This document shows positions 35,001 to 43,000 of a DNA stretch of 45,827 nucleotides, in pieces. The notes beneath the pieces are model-generated. The model saw only the letters and a list, made by a program, of their open reading frames with translations, searched no databases and was not told the origin of the DNA. The DNA is from an uncultured Flavobacteriaceae bacterium (lineage in GTDB: Bacteria; Bacteroidota; Bacteroidia; Flavobacteriales; Flavobacteriaceae). The position numbers and the translations under genes are program-made. The stretch is from assembly GCA_905479625.1 (NCBI GenBank), contig CAJQNF010000016.1, positions 1 through 45,827 on the forward strand. Reading direction: 5' to 3'. The number at the start of each line of letters is the position of its first letter. Positions within the stretch are counted from its first letter, which is position 1.

Positions 35001-35657
35001 CTCTATAACCGGGCCTTCTATAAAAGCGACATTGTCTTTATAAGCGGATACTATTGTATTGGGATGTTCAATTGAAGTTTTTTTGATCATTTTAAAGAGA
35101 GAATGGGGTTTCTCCTTTCCATCAATCACAAAAGTTCCGTTGAAAATTTTATGGCGACAGTGTTCTGAATTGACCTGAGAAAAGCCAAAAATTTCAGAAT
35201 CTGTTAATTTTCGATCTAATTTTATAGAAAGCTTTTCTAAATAACTGACTTCATCCCTGCTAAGTGCCAGCCCTTCGGCTTGGTTGTATGCAGCAATATT
35301 TTCGATTTCTTTGATAGGTTCAGGGGCGATATCTACAGTGAACAAATCCTGATTCAGTTCCCGGTAGTGATGTTGGATCATAGGATCAAAAACCGGGCTA
35401 TCAGGGTTTGTTTTAAAGAACTCTTCAATACGAACAATTCCTGAAATACCCATATTCTGAGTTATTTCAACGGCATTGGTGCTCCAGGGACTGACCATTT
35501 CTTTTCTGGGCCCAATAAAATGACCAGCAATGGAATATTCTTTTACTTTTTCAGCGTTGCCGAATAGCCATTTCAATTTATCAATGTTTTGTTCGTCAAT
35601 TTCTGAAGGAGAAGAGACGGCAAATACAGTTTGTTCCTGAGTAAAAAAGTAGATCAT
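32004..35657 (-). CDS. purL: Phosphoribosylformylglycinamidine synthase PurL, large single-chain form
   Basis: PurL turns FGAR, glutamine and ATP into FGAM in purine synthesis. The 1217-residue protein combines the N-terminal PurS-like part, two AIR-synthase-type ATP-binding halves and a C-terminal glutamine amidotransferase. Visible landmarks are [69 protein letters not shown], and in the amidotransferase [12 protein letters not shown] with the catalytic Cys, [12 protein letters not shown] and [12 protein letters not shown]. The frame is open 12 codons further to a TTG at 35693, but that TTG lies in the -7 box. ATG 35657 gives [14 protein letters not shown], like other PurLs. A terminator follows. 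Confidence 0.96.
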   Translation of the reverse strand: [1217 protein letters not shown]

Positions 35658-35690
35658 TTGACTGATGTTATCTTTAGATTTTGAAAAACG

Positions 35691-35698
35691 CAAATTTA
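35691..35698 (-). promoter_or_regulatory. -7 element of purL
   Basis: CAAATTTA on + reads TAAATTTG on the minus strand, an exact TAnnTTTG match 33 bases before the ATG at 35657. It excludes the TTG at 35693 as start codon. Confidence 0.6.
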
Positions 35699-35787
35699 AT
35701 CAATTGACCTTGTATTACAGTAGGCAATGTTAATAATATTCAATAAATTATTGTTGAACTCCAAATAAAACATAAGAGTTTTGATCA

Positions 35788-36333
35788 TTATAAGTTGATC
35801 GCGAACAGAGCACATTTTTCAAGTGTCGGATGTTTCTTGAGTTTGGGATGTTCGAAGTCTCTGATATAGGTCATTCCTATCTTTTCCATGACCTTGATGG
35901 ATTTTGAATTTGTTTTTGAAGCCATTGAATAGATACGGTCAAGTTGCAAGTGATTTTTAGCGAACTTGATACATTCAAGTGCCCCTTCTGTAGCGAGTCC
36001 TTTTCCCCAGTATTTTTTATTCATTCTCCAGCCTATATCTACACAAGGCGTAAAATCACTATCAAATTTTTGTATTGAAAGCCCTATAAAACCTATGAAG
36101 TTATTTGATTTCAGATCATCAACTGGAAAATAGCAAAAACCACTTTCTGAGTACTGATTTTGCATGCGTCGGATGAATTCAATAGTTTGTTCCTTTGAAG
36201 GTAAAAAGGGAAAGAATTCCATGACCTCTTCATCTGCGTTAAGCAAAGTCATTTGCTGAATATCATCGTCGAGCCAAGTTCTGAATCCTAATCTTGAGGA
36301 AGTAAACAGGTATTTGCTTTTTGTGTTAGCCAC
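35788..36333 (-). CDS. GNAT-family N-acetyltransferase (RimJ/RimL-like)
   Basis: The 181-residue protein fits the RimJ/RimL-type acetyltransferase group: TSRLGFRTW-like start (SSRLGFRTWLDDDIQQM), VDIGWRMNKKYWGKGLATEGA with the acetyl-CoA loop, then DRIYSMASKTNSKSIKVMEKIGM near the end. Such enzymes transfer acetyl groups to protein N-termini or small molecules. The substrate is unknown. It follows the RsmB-type gene by 23 bases on the same strand, so a role in ribosome or protein modification would fit, but that is context only. Confidence 0.9.
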   Translation of the reverse strand: MANTKSKYLFTSSRLGFRTWLDDDIQQMTLLNADEEVMEFFPFLPSKEQTIEFIRRMQNQYSESGFCYFPVDDLKSNNFIGFIGLSIQKFDSDFTPCVDIGWRMNKKYWGKGLATEGALECIKFAKNHLQLDRIYSMASKTNSKSIKVMEKIGMTYIRDFEHPKLKKHPTLEKCALFAINL

Positions 36334-36356
36334 TTCTTTGATATCCTAAGTTGATC

Positions 36357-37562
36357 TTAAGATTTTTTTTCAAGCAAAGCCATGTAAAAACCATCAAAGC
36401 CTGATTCCGCTGGTGATACTTTTTTGTCTTTTACCAATTTAAAATCTTTGTGCTTTTCTAAAAATGCCTCAACTTGATGTTCATTTTCAGAGGGAAGAAT
36501 AGAGCAGGTCGCGTAAACCATTTTTCCGCCTTCTTTCACCATAGATGCATATTGATCCAGAATTTCGGCCTGGGTTTTTCTGATGCGATCCAAAAAGTCA
36601 GCATTGAGTTTCCATTTTGAGTCAGGATTCCTTTTCAATACACCAATACCGCTGCAAGGTGCATCTATAAGTACTCGGTCAGCCTTTCCTTTGAACTTTT
36701 TGATGGATTTAGATCCTTCAATGGGTCTGGTTTCAATATTGTGTGCGCCGTCTCTCTTAGCCCGTTTCTTTAGCTCTGCCAGTTTGTGCGCATAAATATC
36801 CATCGCAATGATCTGACCTTTGTTTTCCATAAGAGAGGCCAGGTGAAGTGTTTTACCTCCGGCACCAGCACAGGTGTCAATAACTTTTTGACCAGGTTTT
36901 ACGTCTAAAAACGCTGCAACCAACTGAGAAGAAGCATCCTGCACTTCAAACAAACCATTTTTAAAAGCTTGGGTAATAAATACATTTTTCCGTTCTACCA
37001 ATACTAAGGCATCTGGCGCCTGCGGAACAAACTCAGAGAATACCTCTTCATCCTGCAGTAATTTTTGTAATTCTTTTCGTGTGGTTTTAAGCGTATTTGT
37101 TCTAAGAATTACTCTTGCCTGCTTATTTAACTCCTTTATTTCCACATCCCAGCGTTTTCCTAATTCAGCTTCACAAGTCTCATCCATCCAATCAGGAATA
37201 GACTCTCTGAATTTCCGAATGCTTTGCAGCTCGTCAAATTTCCCTTTGATCCTTCTTGTTGGGGTTCCTTCAAAATACCTCCAATCTGGCAATTTAATTC
37301 CTTTTAAGATCGCCCAAACCGCGAAATTTTTCCATAAATTATCTCGTGTATAATGCTCCTTTGTTCCTGCAATTTCATTGTAAAGACGTTTCCATCTCAC
37401 CATTTCATAAATGGTTTCTGCGACAAACTTTCGATCTCTCACGCCCCATCTTTTATCGAGTTTTAAGGTTTTTTGAACCACCTTATCAGCATATTCCTTC
37501 TCATTATAAATTAAATCAAGCGCATGGATCACCGCAAGTACAAGATTTCTGTGTAAACGCAT
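36357..37562 (-). CDS. RsmB/NOP2-type rRNA cytosine-5 methyltransferase
   Basis: The 401-residue protein has an N-terminal helical RNA-binding part and a SAM methyltransferase domain. Motifs are VIDTCAGAGGKTLHLASL (SAM binding), IAMDIYAHKLAEL, DRVLIDAPCSGIGVLKRNPDSKW with the release Cys of motif IV, and MVYATCSILPSENEHQV with the nucleophile Cys of motif VI. It should form m5C in rRNA or tRNA. RsmB (16S C967) is the closest bacterial analogue but the site is unproven, so no symbol is given. A -7 box lies directly upstream, and the GNAT gene follows closely. Confidence 0.92.
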   Translation of the reverse strand: MRLHRNLVLAVIHALDLIYNEKEYADKVVQKTLKLDKRWGVRDRKFVAETIYEMVRWKRLYNEIAGTKEHYTRDNLWKNFAVWAILKGIKLPDWRYFEGTPTRRIKGKFDELQSIRKFRESIPDWMDETCEAELGKRWDVEIKELNKQARVILRTNTLKTTRKELQKLLQDEEVFSEFVPQAPDALVLVERKNVFITQAFKNGLFEVQDASSQLVAAFLDVKPGQKVIDTCAGAGGKTLHLASLMENKGQIIAMDIYAHKLAELKKRAKRDGAHNIETRPIEGSKSIKKFKGKADRVLIDAPCSGIGVLKRNPDSKWKLNADFLDRIRKTQAEILDQYASMVKEGGKMVYATCSILPSENEHQVEAFLEKHKDFKLVKDKKVSPAESGFDGFYMALLEKKS

Positions 37563-37582
37563 CAGTATTGAATTTTAAGCCG

Positions 37583-37590
37583 CAAAGGTA
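37583..37590 (-). promoter_or_regulatory. -7 element of the RsmB-type/GNAT unit
   Basis: CAAAGGTA on + reads TACCTTTG on the minus strand, an exact TAnnTTTG match 20 bases before the ATG at 37562. Confidence 0.65.
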
Positions 37591-37661
37591 GGGATTAAAT
37601 ACAAAGGGAATAGCACCTTAAAAACGATTTGATCAAAAATTATATCAGCCAAAAATCGATG

Positions 37662-38420
37662 CTAGGAGAATTTTTCAAAAACGCCTAAACCAAAAAGAGC
37701 AAAATCATATTTTACAGGATCTTGAGCATCCATTTCACGAAGTCTGTCATCTAATTCTTTAAGGGCTTTTGCATCATTCTGCTTGCGAGTTAATAAGCCA
37801 AGTTTTCTGGCAACATTACCCGAATGAACATCGAGAGGACAGGACAATATTGAAGGAGAAATTGAATTCCATAGACCGAAATCTACTCCGGTATTGTCAT
37901 TGCGGACCATCCATCGTAAGAACATGTTGATCCTTTTTGCAGCTGACCCTTTGTAGGGGTCAGAAACATGCTTTTGGGTGCGATGTGGATGCTCTGGCTC
38001 AAAAAACAGTTTTTTAAAATGATGTATGCTGCCTTGAATACTATCGGTTTCGGCATACTTACTAAAAACAGCTTCCAATCCTTGATGATTTGTATAAATA
38101 TGTCGGAGACCGTTGATAAAATATTGGAGATCGGTCATATTAAAAGTTCTGTGTACGAAATCTATATTCTTTAACGGTGCTGATTCCATCACATAGTCAT
38201 AGGGAGAATTACCCATGAGGCTCATGAGTCGTTGTGCATTTTTAATGATCATCTTTCTATTTCCCCAGGAAATCGTTGCGGTAAGAAAGGCTGCTATTTC
38301 TATGTCTTCTTTATTGCGGTACTGATGAGGTATTTGTATAGGATCACTTTCAATAAACTTAGGATTGTTATATTGACTAACCTTTTCTTCTAAAAGTTCC
38401 TTGATTTCTGTAGATGGCAT
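37662..38420 (-). CDS. TIGR02757 (DUF2400) family protein
   Basis: The 252-residue cytoplasmic protein fits the TIGR02757 family, common in Bacteroidota: EIAAFLTATISWGNRKMIIKNAQRLM near the start, GSAAKRINMFLRWMVRNDNTGVDFGLW, and LDVHSGNVARKLGLLTRKQNDAKALKELD near the end. The helices and the LDVHSGNVAR segment recall the helix-hairpin-helix DNA-glycosylase fold, so a DNA-repair role is possible but only inferred. It is transcribed away from recG, which adds some context for DNA metabolism. Confidence 0.87.
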   Translation of the reverse strand: MPSTEIKELLEEKVSQYNNPKFIESDPIQIPHQYRNKEDIEIAAFLTATISWGNRKMIIKNAQRLMSLMGNSPYDYVMESAPLKNIDFVHRTFNMTDLQYFINGLRHIYTNHQGLEAVFSKYAETDSIQGSIHHFKKLFFEPEHPHRTQKHVSDPYKGSAAKRINMFLRWMVRNDNTGVDFGLWNSISPSILSCPLDVHSGNVARKLGLLTRKQNDAKALKELDDRLREMDAQDPVKYDFALFGLGVFEKFS

Positions 38421-38439
38421 ATTGAGATGGTAAAAAAAT

Positions 38440-38447
38440 CAAATGTA
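38440..38447 (-). promoter_or_regulatory. -7 element of the TIGR02757 gene
   Basis: CAAATGTA on + reads TACATTTG on the minus strand, an exact TAnnTTTG match 19 bases before the ATG at 38420. Confidence 0.6.
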
Positions 38448-38541
38448 AAGAATCTACAAAAGAATTAAGTTTTATATTTTAGTAATTCCTTATAAAACTG
38501 TCATCATAAACTTTCAAACATCCATATCGTATTTAAAAGGA

Positions 38542-40602
38542 GTGGGTCCGGCAAGGGCTCAGATTTTGGGAAAGGAGCTAGGGATCTATACCTACGCAGA
38601 TCTTGCCAACTTTTTTCCTTTTCGATATATTGACAGAACGAAATTTTACAAGATCAAGGAATTGCAAGTAAGCAGTGCTGATGTTCAAATTGTTGGGAAA
38701 CTCACAGGGTTTAAATCCGTGAAACAGAAAAGAGGCAGCAGGTTGGTGGCTCAATTTATGGATGATAGTGGTCAGATGGAACTGGTTTGGTTTCGTGCAG
38801 CAAAGTGGATTCAGGATTCTTTGAAGCTAAATGTACCTTATGTGATCTTCGGGAAAGTTAACTTTTTTAATGGTGCCTTTACGATGCCTCATCCAGAGAT
38901 GGAACTGCTAAGTGACTATAAGAAAGGCTTTAAAATAATGATGCAGCCTGTTTACAGGTCTACTGAACTTTTATCGAATAAAGGAGTAAGCAACAGGGTC
39001 ATGCAGAAAATGCAGCAACAACTTTTTGCAGAGGCCCAAGGGAAATTTTCAGAGACGCTTTCTGAAAAATTGATTCAGGAGCAAGGTTTGATATCCAAGA
39101 ATGAAGCCATGTTTAATATACATTTTCCACAAAGTCAGGAATTGTTAATCAAGGCGCGCCATAGATTGAAGTTTGAGGAGCTCTTTTTCATACAGTTACA
39201 GCTTGTGGTCAAAAACCTGACCAATAAAGCGAAGAATAAGGGGTTTGTATTTGACCAGATTGGGCAGTACTTTAATGACTTTTACAAGGACCATTTACCT
39301 TTCGAGCTGACCAATGCCCAAAAAAAGGTATTAAAGGAAATTCGTAAAGACCTCAATACCGGAGCTCAAATGAACCGTTTACTTCAAGGCGATGTTGGTT
39401 CAGGAAAAACGATTGTTGCTGTCTTGACCATGTTAATAGCCTTGGACAACAACTATCAATCGGCATTGATTGCTCCAACAGAAATACTGGCTAACCAACA
39501 CTTTAATGCAGTGGAAGAGCTACTTTCCCCAATAGGGATAAAGGTTCGGCTGCTCACGGGCTCTTCAAAGACAGCTCAAAGACGTGTGATTCATGAAGAG
39601 CTTGAAAACGGTAGTCTTCATGTGATTATAGGTACACATGCTCTTTTTGAAGATAAAGTACAGTTCAAGAATCTTGGCCTTGCCATTATTGATGAGCAGC
39701 ATCGCTTTGGCGTGGCTCAAAGAGCGAAAATGTGGATGAAAAACACCCTCCCGCCTCATGTATTAGTGATGACGGCAACACCTATTCCAAGGACTTTGGC
39801 AATGAGTGTATATGGTGACTTGGATATTTCAGTGATCGATGAATTACCACCAGGAAGAAAAATGATCAAGACCATACATCGCTATGACAGCAATCGATTG
39901 GCTGTGTTTAAGTTCATAAAAGAGGAAATTGTAAAAGGACGACAGATTTATGTTGTTTACCCCTTGATCCAGGAATCAGAGCAACTAGACTATAAGGACC
40001 TGATGGATGGCTATGAAAGTATTTCAAGAGAGTTTCCACTGCCAGATTTTAGGATAAGCATTGTACATGGAAAAATGAAATCAGCTGACAAGGACTATGA
40101 GATGCAGCGTTTTGTGAAAGGTGAAACCCAAATTATGGTGGCCACAACTGTTATAGAGGTGGGGGTGAATGTTCCGAATGCCAGTGTGATGATCATTGAG
40201 AGTGCAGAACGTTTTGGCTTATCCCAGCTGCACCAATTAAGAGGAAGAGTGGGTAGAGGAGCTGATCAAAGTTATTGTATACTGATGTCTGGAATGAAAC
40301 TGACCAAGGAAGCAAAAACGAGGTTGCAAACGATGGTGGAAACCAATGATGGATTCAAAATTGCTGAGGTTGATTTGAAGTTGAGAGGACCCGGAGATCT
40401 TATGGGAACCCAACAGAGTGGTGTCTTAGATTTAAAAATAGCGGATATTGTTCAAGATTCAAGTGTGCTGTTTATGGCAAGGAAGGCAGCTCAGCAAATA
40501 GTTTATTCGGAGCTTGGTCATCAAGATCCTGATTACAAGATTATATGGAGCACGTTTGAAAAAATTATGAGAAATAAATCGATTTGGGCGAATATTAGCT
40601 AA
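38542..40602 (+). CDS. recG: ATP-dependent DNA helicase RecG, start codon unclear
   Basis: RecG reverses stalled replication forks and branch-migrates Holliday junctions. Visible parts are a wedge/OB domain (KFYKIKELQVSSADVQIVGKL...), Walker A GDVGSGKT at about residue 283, DEQH at 384-387, TATPIPRTLAM, and the C-terminal motifs ATTVIEVGVNVPNA, HQLRGRVGRG and LRGPGDLMGTQQSG. The GTG at 38542 is the first usual start, but it falls inside the conserved N-terminus: the frame reads NFQTSISYLKGVGPARAQIL, and YLKGVGP is normally preceded by a start about ten residues earlier. No ATG, GTG or TTG lies between the stop at 38446 and 38542, so translation may begin at ATA 38506 or ATC 38503. Confidence 0.93.
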   Translation: MGPARAQILGKELGIYTYADLANFFPFRYIDRTKFYKIKELQVSSADVQIVGKLTGFKSVKQKRGSRLVAQFMDDSGQMELVWFRAAKWIQDSLKLNVPYVIFGKVNFFNGAFTMPHPEMELLSDYKKGFKIMMQPVYRSTELLSNKGVSNRVMQKMQQQLFAEAQGKFSETLSEKLIQEQGLISKNEAMFNIHFPQSQELLIKARHRLKFEELFFIQLQLVVKNLTNKAKNKGFVFDQIGQYFNDFYKDHLPFELTNAQKKVLKEIRKDLNTGAQMNRLLQGDVGSGKTIVAVLTMLIALDNNYQSALIAPTEILANQHFNAVEELLSPIGIKVRLLTGSSKTAQRRVIHEELENGSLHVIIGTHALFEDKVQFKNLGLAIIDEQHRFGVAQRAKMWMKNTLPPHVLVMTATPIPRTLAMSVYGDLDISVIDELPPGRKMIKTIHRYDSNRLAVFKFIKEEIVKGRQIYVVYPLIQESEQLDYKDLMDGYESISREFPLPDFRISIVHGKMKSADKDYEMQRFVKGETQIMVATTVIEVGVNVPNASVMIIESAERFGLSQLHQLRGRVGRGADQSYCILMSGMKLTKEAKTRLQTMVETNDGFKIAEVDLKLRGPGDLMGTQQSGVLDLKIADIVQDSSVLFMARKAAQQIVYSELGHQDPDYKIIWSTFEKIMRNKSIWANIS

Positions 40603-40613
40603 TTAAAAATTAA

Positions 40614-40631
40614 AAAACACACTGGTGTTTT
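40614..40631 (+). terminator. Weak terminator hairpin after recG
   Basis: AAAACAC and GTGTTTT form a 7-bp stem around ACTG shortly after the recG stop. Only a short T-rich tail follows, so it may work poorly. Confidence 0.35.
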
Positions 40632-40645
40632 ACATTAAAAGAATT

Positions 40646-40653
40646 TATATTTG
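40646..40653 (+). promoter_or_regulatory. -7 element of the DUF481 gene
   Basis: TATATTTG is an exact TAnnTTTG match 17 bases before the ATG at 40671. Confidence 0.65.
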
Positions 40654-40670
40654 AAATAAATACCCCTGAC

Positions 40671-41690
40671 ATGAATAAACATTTATACGTTACTTTTTTA
40701 TTTACACTACTATGCACGGTTGCTTTTTCGCAAAAAGACACTTTAAAGCTGTCAAACAATGATGTTCTTGTTGGTTCAATTGAAAAAATGGATCGCAGTA
40801 TTTTGACTTTTAGTACGTCTTATGATGATTCGGATTTTAAGATAAAATGGGGAGAGGTTCTGGAAATCAGAAGTGAACAGAAATTTATTATTTCCGTTAC
40901 TGACGGAGAACGGTACACAAGCACGATAAGAAGTATTTCAGGAAAGAAAAAGATTGTTGCCATTGATAACGAAGGCAGTGAACTGGAGTTTTCTCTTAAT
41001 GATATAGTTTTTATCGAGCCTATTGGAGGTTCTTTTCTTGCCCGTTTAACTGTAGATCTGGATTTGGGGATCACAGTCACAAAAGCCAATAATTACAGAC
41101 AATTGACCACAAATTTAACTGCAACTTATCTGGCCTATAAATGGAGGTCAAAAGCCTTGTATAAAACAGTTTTAACCAGACAAGACGGGAGTGCTGATAT
41201 CAACAGAATGGATGCTGAATTGGGAGCTGATTATTATTTGCCACATGATTGGTTTGTTAATGCTAAAGCGATCTTTTTAGCTAATGATGAACAACTACTT
41301 GATTTAAGATCAACTTATCAAGCAGGTGCTGGTTATTATTTTATCAGAAACAACAGTATGTTCTTTTCGGCAAATGCAGGTTTGGCTTATTCCAATGAAA
41401 ACTTTACAGGTGGTAGTCCTGATAGAACAAGTACGGAGGGATATGTAGGCATTGGATTTAACAAATATGCGATTGGTGATCTTAGTGTTCAAACAGATGC
41501 AGCTTTATACCCTAGCTTTTCTCAAAGTGGACGATTCAGAGTAGATTTTAATTTCGACATGAAATACGATTTACCTCTTGATTTTTACATTAGATTAGGG
41601 CTGTCATATAACTATGATAATAAACCTGTTCCTGGCGCTGCAGACAGTGATTATGTATTCACAACGGCCTTTGGGTGGGAGTGGAATTAA
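40671..41690 (+). CDS. DUF481 outer-membrane beta-barrel protein
   Basis: The 339-residue protein has a signal peptide (cleaved near AFS|QKD), an N-terminal beta domain (about 20-115; DVLVGSIEKMDRSILTFST, KIKWGEVLEIRSEQKF), and a DUF481 barrel with alternating strands (LTVDLDLGITVTKANNYRQLTTNLTA... YGDLSVQTDAALYP) ending in an aromatic residue pattern (FGWEWN). DUF481 proteins are salt-induced or YaaH-like outer-membrane barrels whose transport role is unproven. It stands alone, with its own promoter, facing the NlpC/P60 gene. Confidence 0.88.
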   Translation: MNKHLYVTFLFTLLCTVAFSQKDTLKLSNNDVLVGSIEKMDRSILTFSTSYDDSDFKIKWGEVLEIRSEQKFIISVTDGERYTSTIRSISGKKKIVAIDNEGSELEFSLNDIVFIEPIGGSFLARLTVDLDLGITVTKANNYRQLTTNLTATYLAYKWRSKALYKTVLTRQDGSADINRMDAELGADYYLPHDWFVNAKAIFLANDEQLLDLRSTYQAGAGYYFIRNNSMFFSANAGLAYSNENFTGGSPDRTSTEGYVGIGFNKYAIGDLSVQTDAALYPSFSQSGRFRVDFNFDMKYDLPLDFYIRLGLSYNYDNKPVPGAADSDYVFTTAFGWEWN

Positions 41691-41717
41691 CCAACTCTTC
41701 AGTTCAAAATCAGCTGA

Positions 41718-42929
41718 TCAAGATTTGATTTTTATTTGATTATCTAACTGTTTTAGGTCAATGATCATTTTATCATTTTCTCCTAAATATCGACGGCTAC
41801 CTAAATACCTTCTGGTGTTAAACTCGTCATAATAGCTTGAATTTTTGTCTATAGAACCGATTTTAACCCTTCCCGAAGCATGAATAAATTCGCCCTTCTC
41901 ATTGCCCAACCAAATACCTACATGGGTTACTCTTTGACGGGTGCTGTCAGTTGCTTTTTTTCCGAAGAACATTAGGTCTCCCTTTTGCAAATTTTGTAGT
42001 TTTAATTGAGGATCCACATCTTTTCCTGCATGAATTTGTTGAGACGCATCACGAGGAATGACAAAACCGTTCATCAGGTAAACCGTTTTTGTAAATCCAC
42101 TGCAATCCATTCCTTTGGTTGATGTGCCGCCCCATAAATACGGAGACCCCATTAAATCCTTTGCGTAAAGTTCAACAAGCGTTCCGGAAGGAATTAGTTT
42201 GTTCACCCAACTCCCATAAAACTCGCAGTCTGATTTTTTAAGATATCCTGTTCGTTTGTCCGGATAACTCACTTTGTAAAAAGCACCACTATCTTCAATA
42301 AGTTTCAGTTGGGCACCTAAAACAATATCCCCGATTTTATATAATTCATCGCTCATATATTCATAGACGTGACCATAAGCCTTTGTGTAAATCACCTTTT
42401 GTGAATTCTGCCAGTTCTTGAATTCTTCTGAATTCATCAAGGTCACACCTCCATGGTCTACCCAGGAGATATATCCATCAGGAGTTTGGACCAAATAAAA
42501 ATCTCCGTCAATTTTTAAAACTTTTAATGGAGTTCCAAGAATAGCCTGTGTGGCCAGCTCTCCTGAGTGTTTGGCCGTTGAGCGAATATTGGCCACAGAG
42601 TTATTGACCAAGGCATATTTCCAGGTTCCAACACTTGAGTCGGGAAGAATTCTCACTAAATTTTCAATCTTTTTCCCTTTGCTTTTCAATATTTCAGTCA
42701 GCGTTCCTATACCCTTTTCCTGATCTGTTTCACCTGTAATTTTGATCTGATCTTCCTCAATGGATAAGGTAATGTCATATATGGCCACCCTTTTATCAGG
42801 GGCAAAAATATTTTTAATACTGTCATTTAAGGTTTGAAGGTAAACGATGTCATCATTAGGTGAATTCTTACAGGAAATAATAGAGAACAGCAATGTGAGT
42901 ACTATTACGATTGAAAATTTAGTAGACAT
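41718..42929 (-). CDS. NlpC/P60 cell-wall hydrolase lipoprotein with SH3-like domains
   Basis: The 403-residue protein starts with a lipoprotein signal (LFSIISC|KN, lipid on Cys20). The middle part (about 100-240) has SH3-like segments (STAKHSGELATQAILGTPLKVLK, GDFYLVQTPDGYISWVDHGG) that bind cell wall. The C-terminus is an NlpC/P60 papain-like domain with the nucleophile Cys276 in MDCSGF, the His in RVTHVGIWLG and the third polar residue in FIHASG. Such enzymes cut the gamma-D-Glu-diaminopimelate bond of muropeptides. It should act at a membrane facing the periplasm, in wall turnover or recycling. Confidence 0.92.
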   Translation of the reverse strand: MSTKFSIVIVLTLLFSIISCKNSPNDDIVYLQTLNDSIKNIFAPDKRVAIYDITLSIEEDQIKITGETDQEKGIGTLTEILKSKGKKIENLVRILPDSSVGTWKYALVNNSVANIRSTAKHSGELATQAILGTPLKVLKIDGDFYLVQTPDGYISWVDHGGVTLMNSEEFKNWQNSQKVIYTKAYGHVYEYMSDELYKIGDIVLGAQLKLIEDSGAFYKVSYPDKRTGYLKKSDCEFYGSWVNKLIPSGTLVELYAKDLMGSPYLWGGTSTKGMDCSGFTKTVYLMNGFVIPRDASQQIHAGKDVDPQLKLQNLQKGDLMFFGKKATDSTRQRVTHVGIWLGNEKGEFIHASGRVKIGSIDKNSSYYDEFNTRRYLGSRRYLGENDKMIIDLKQLDNQIKIKS

Positions 42930-42958
42930 GATACGATTTTAAAATAAGGACTAAACTA

Positions 42959-42966
42959 CAAAATTA
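42959..42966 (-). promoter_or_regulatory. -7 element of the NlpC/P60 gene
   Basis: CAAAATTA on + reads TAATTTTG on the minus strand, an exact TAnnTTTG match 29 bases before the ATG at 42929. Confidence 0.6.
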
Positions 42967-43000
42967 AGCGGCAAATAAGTCAGATAAAAAGGATACTATG

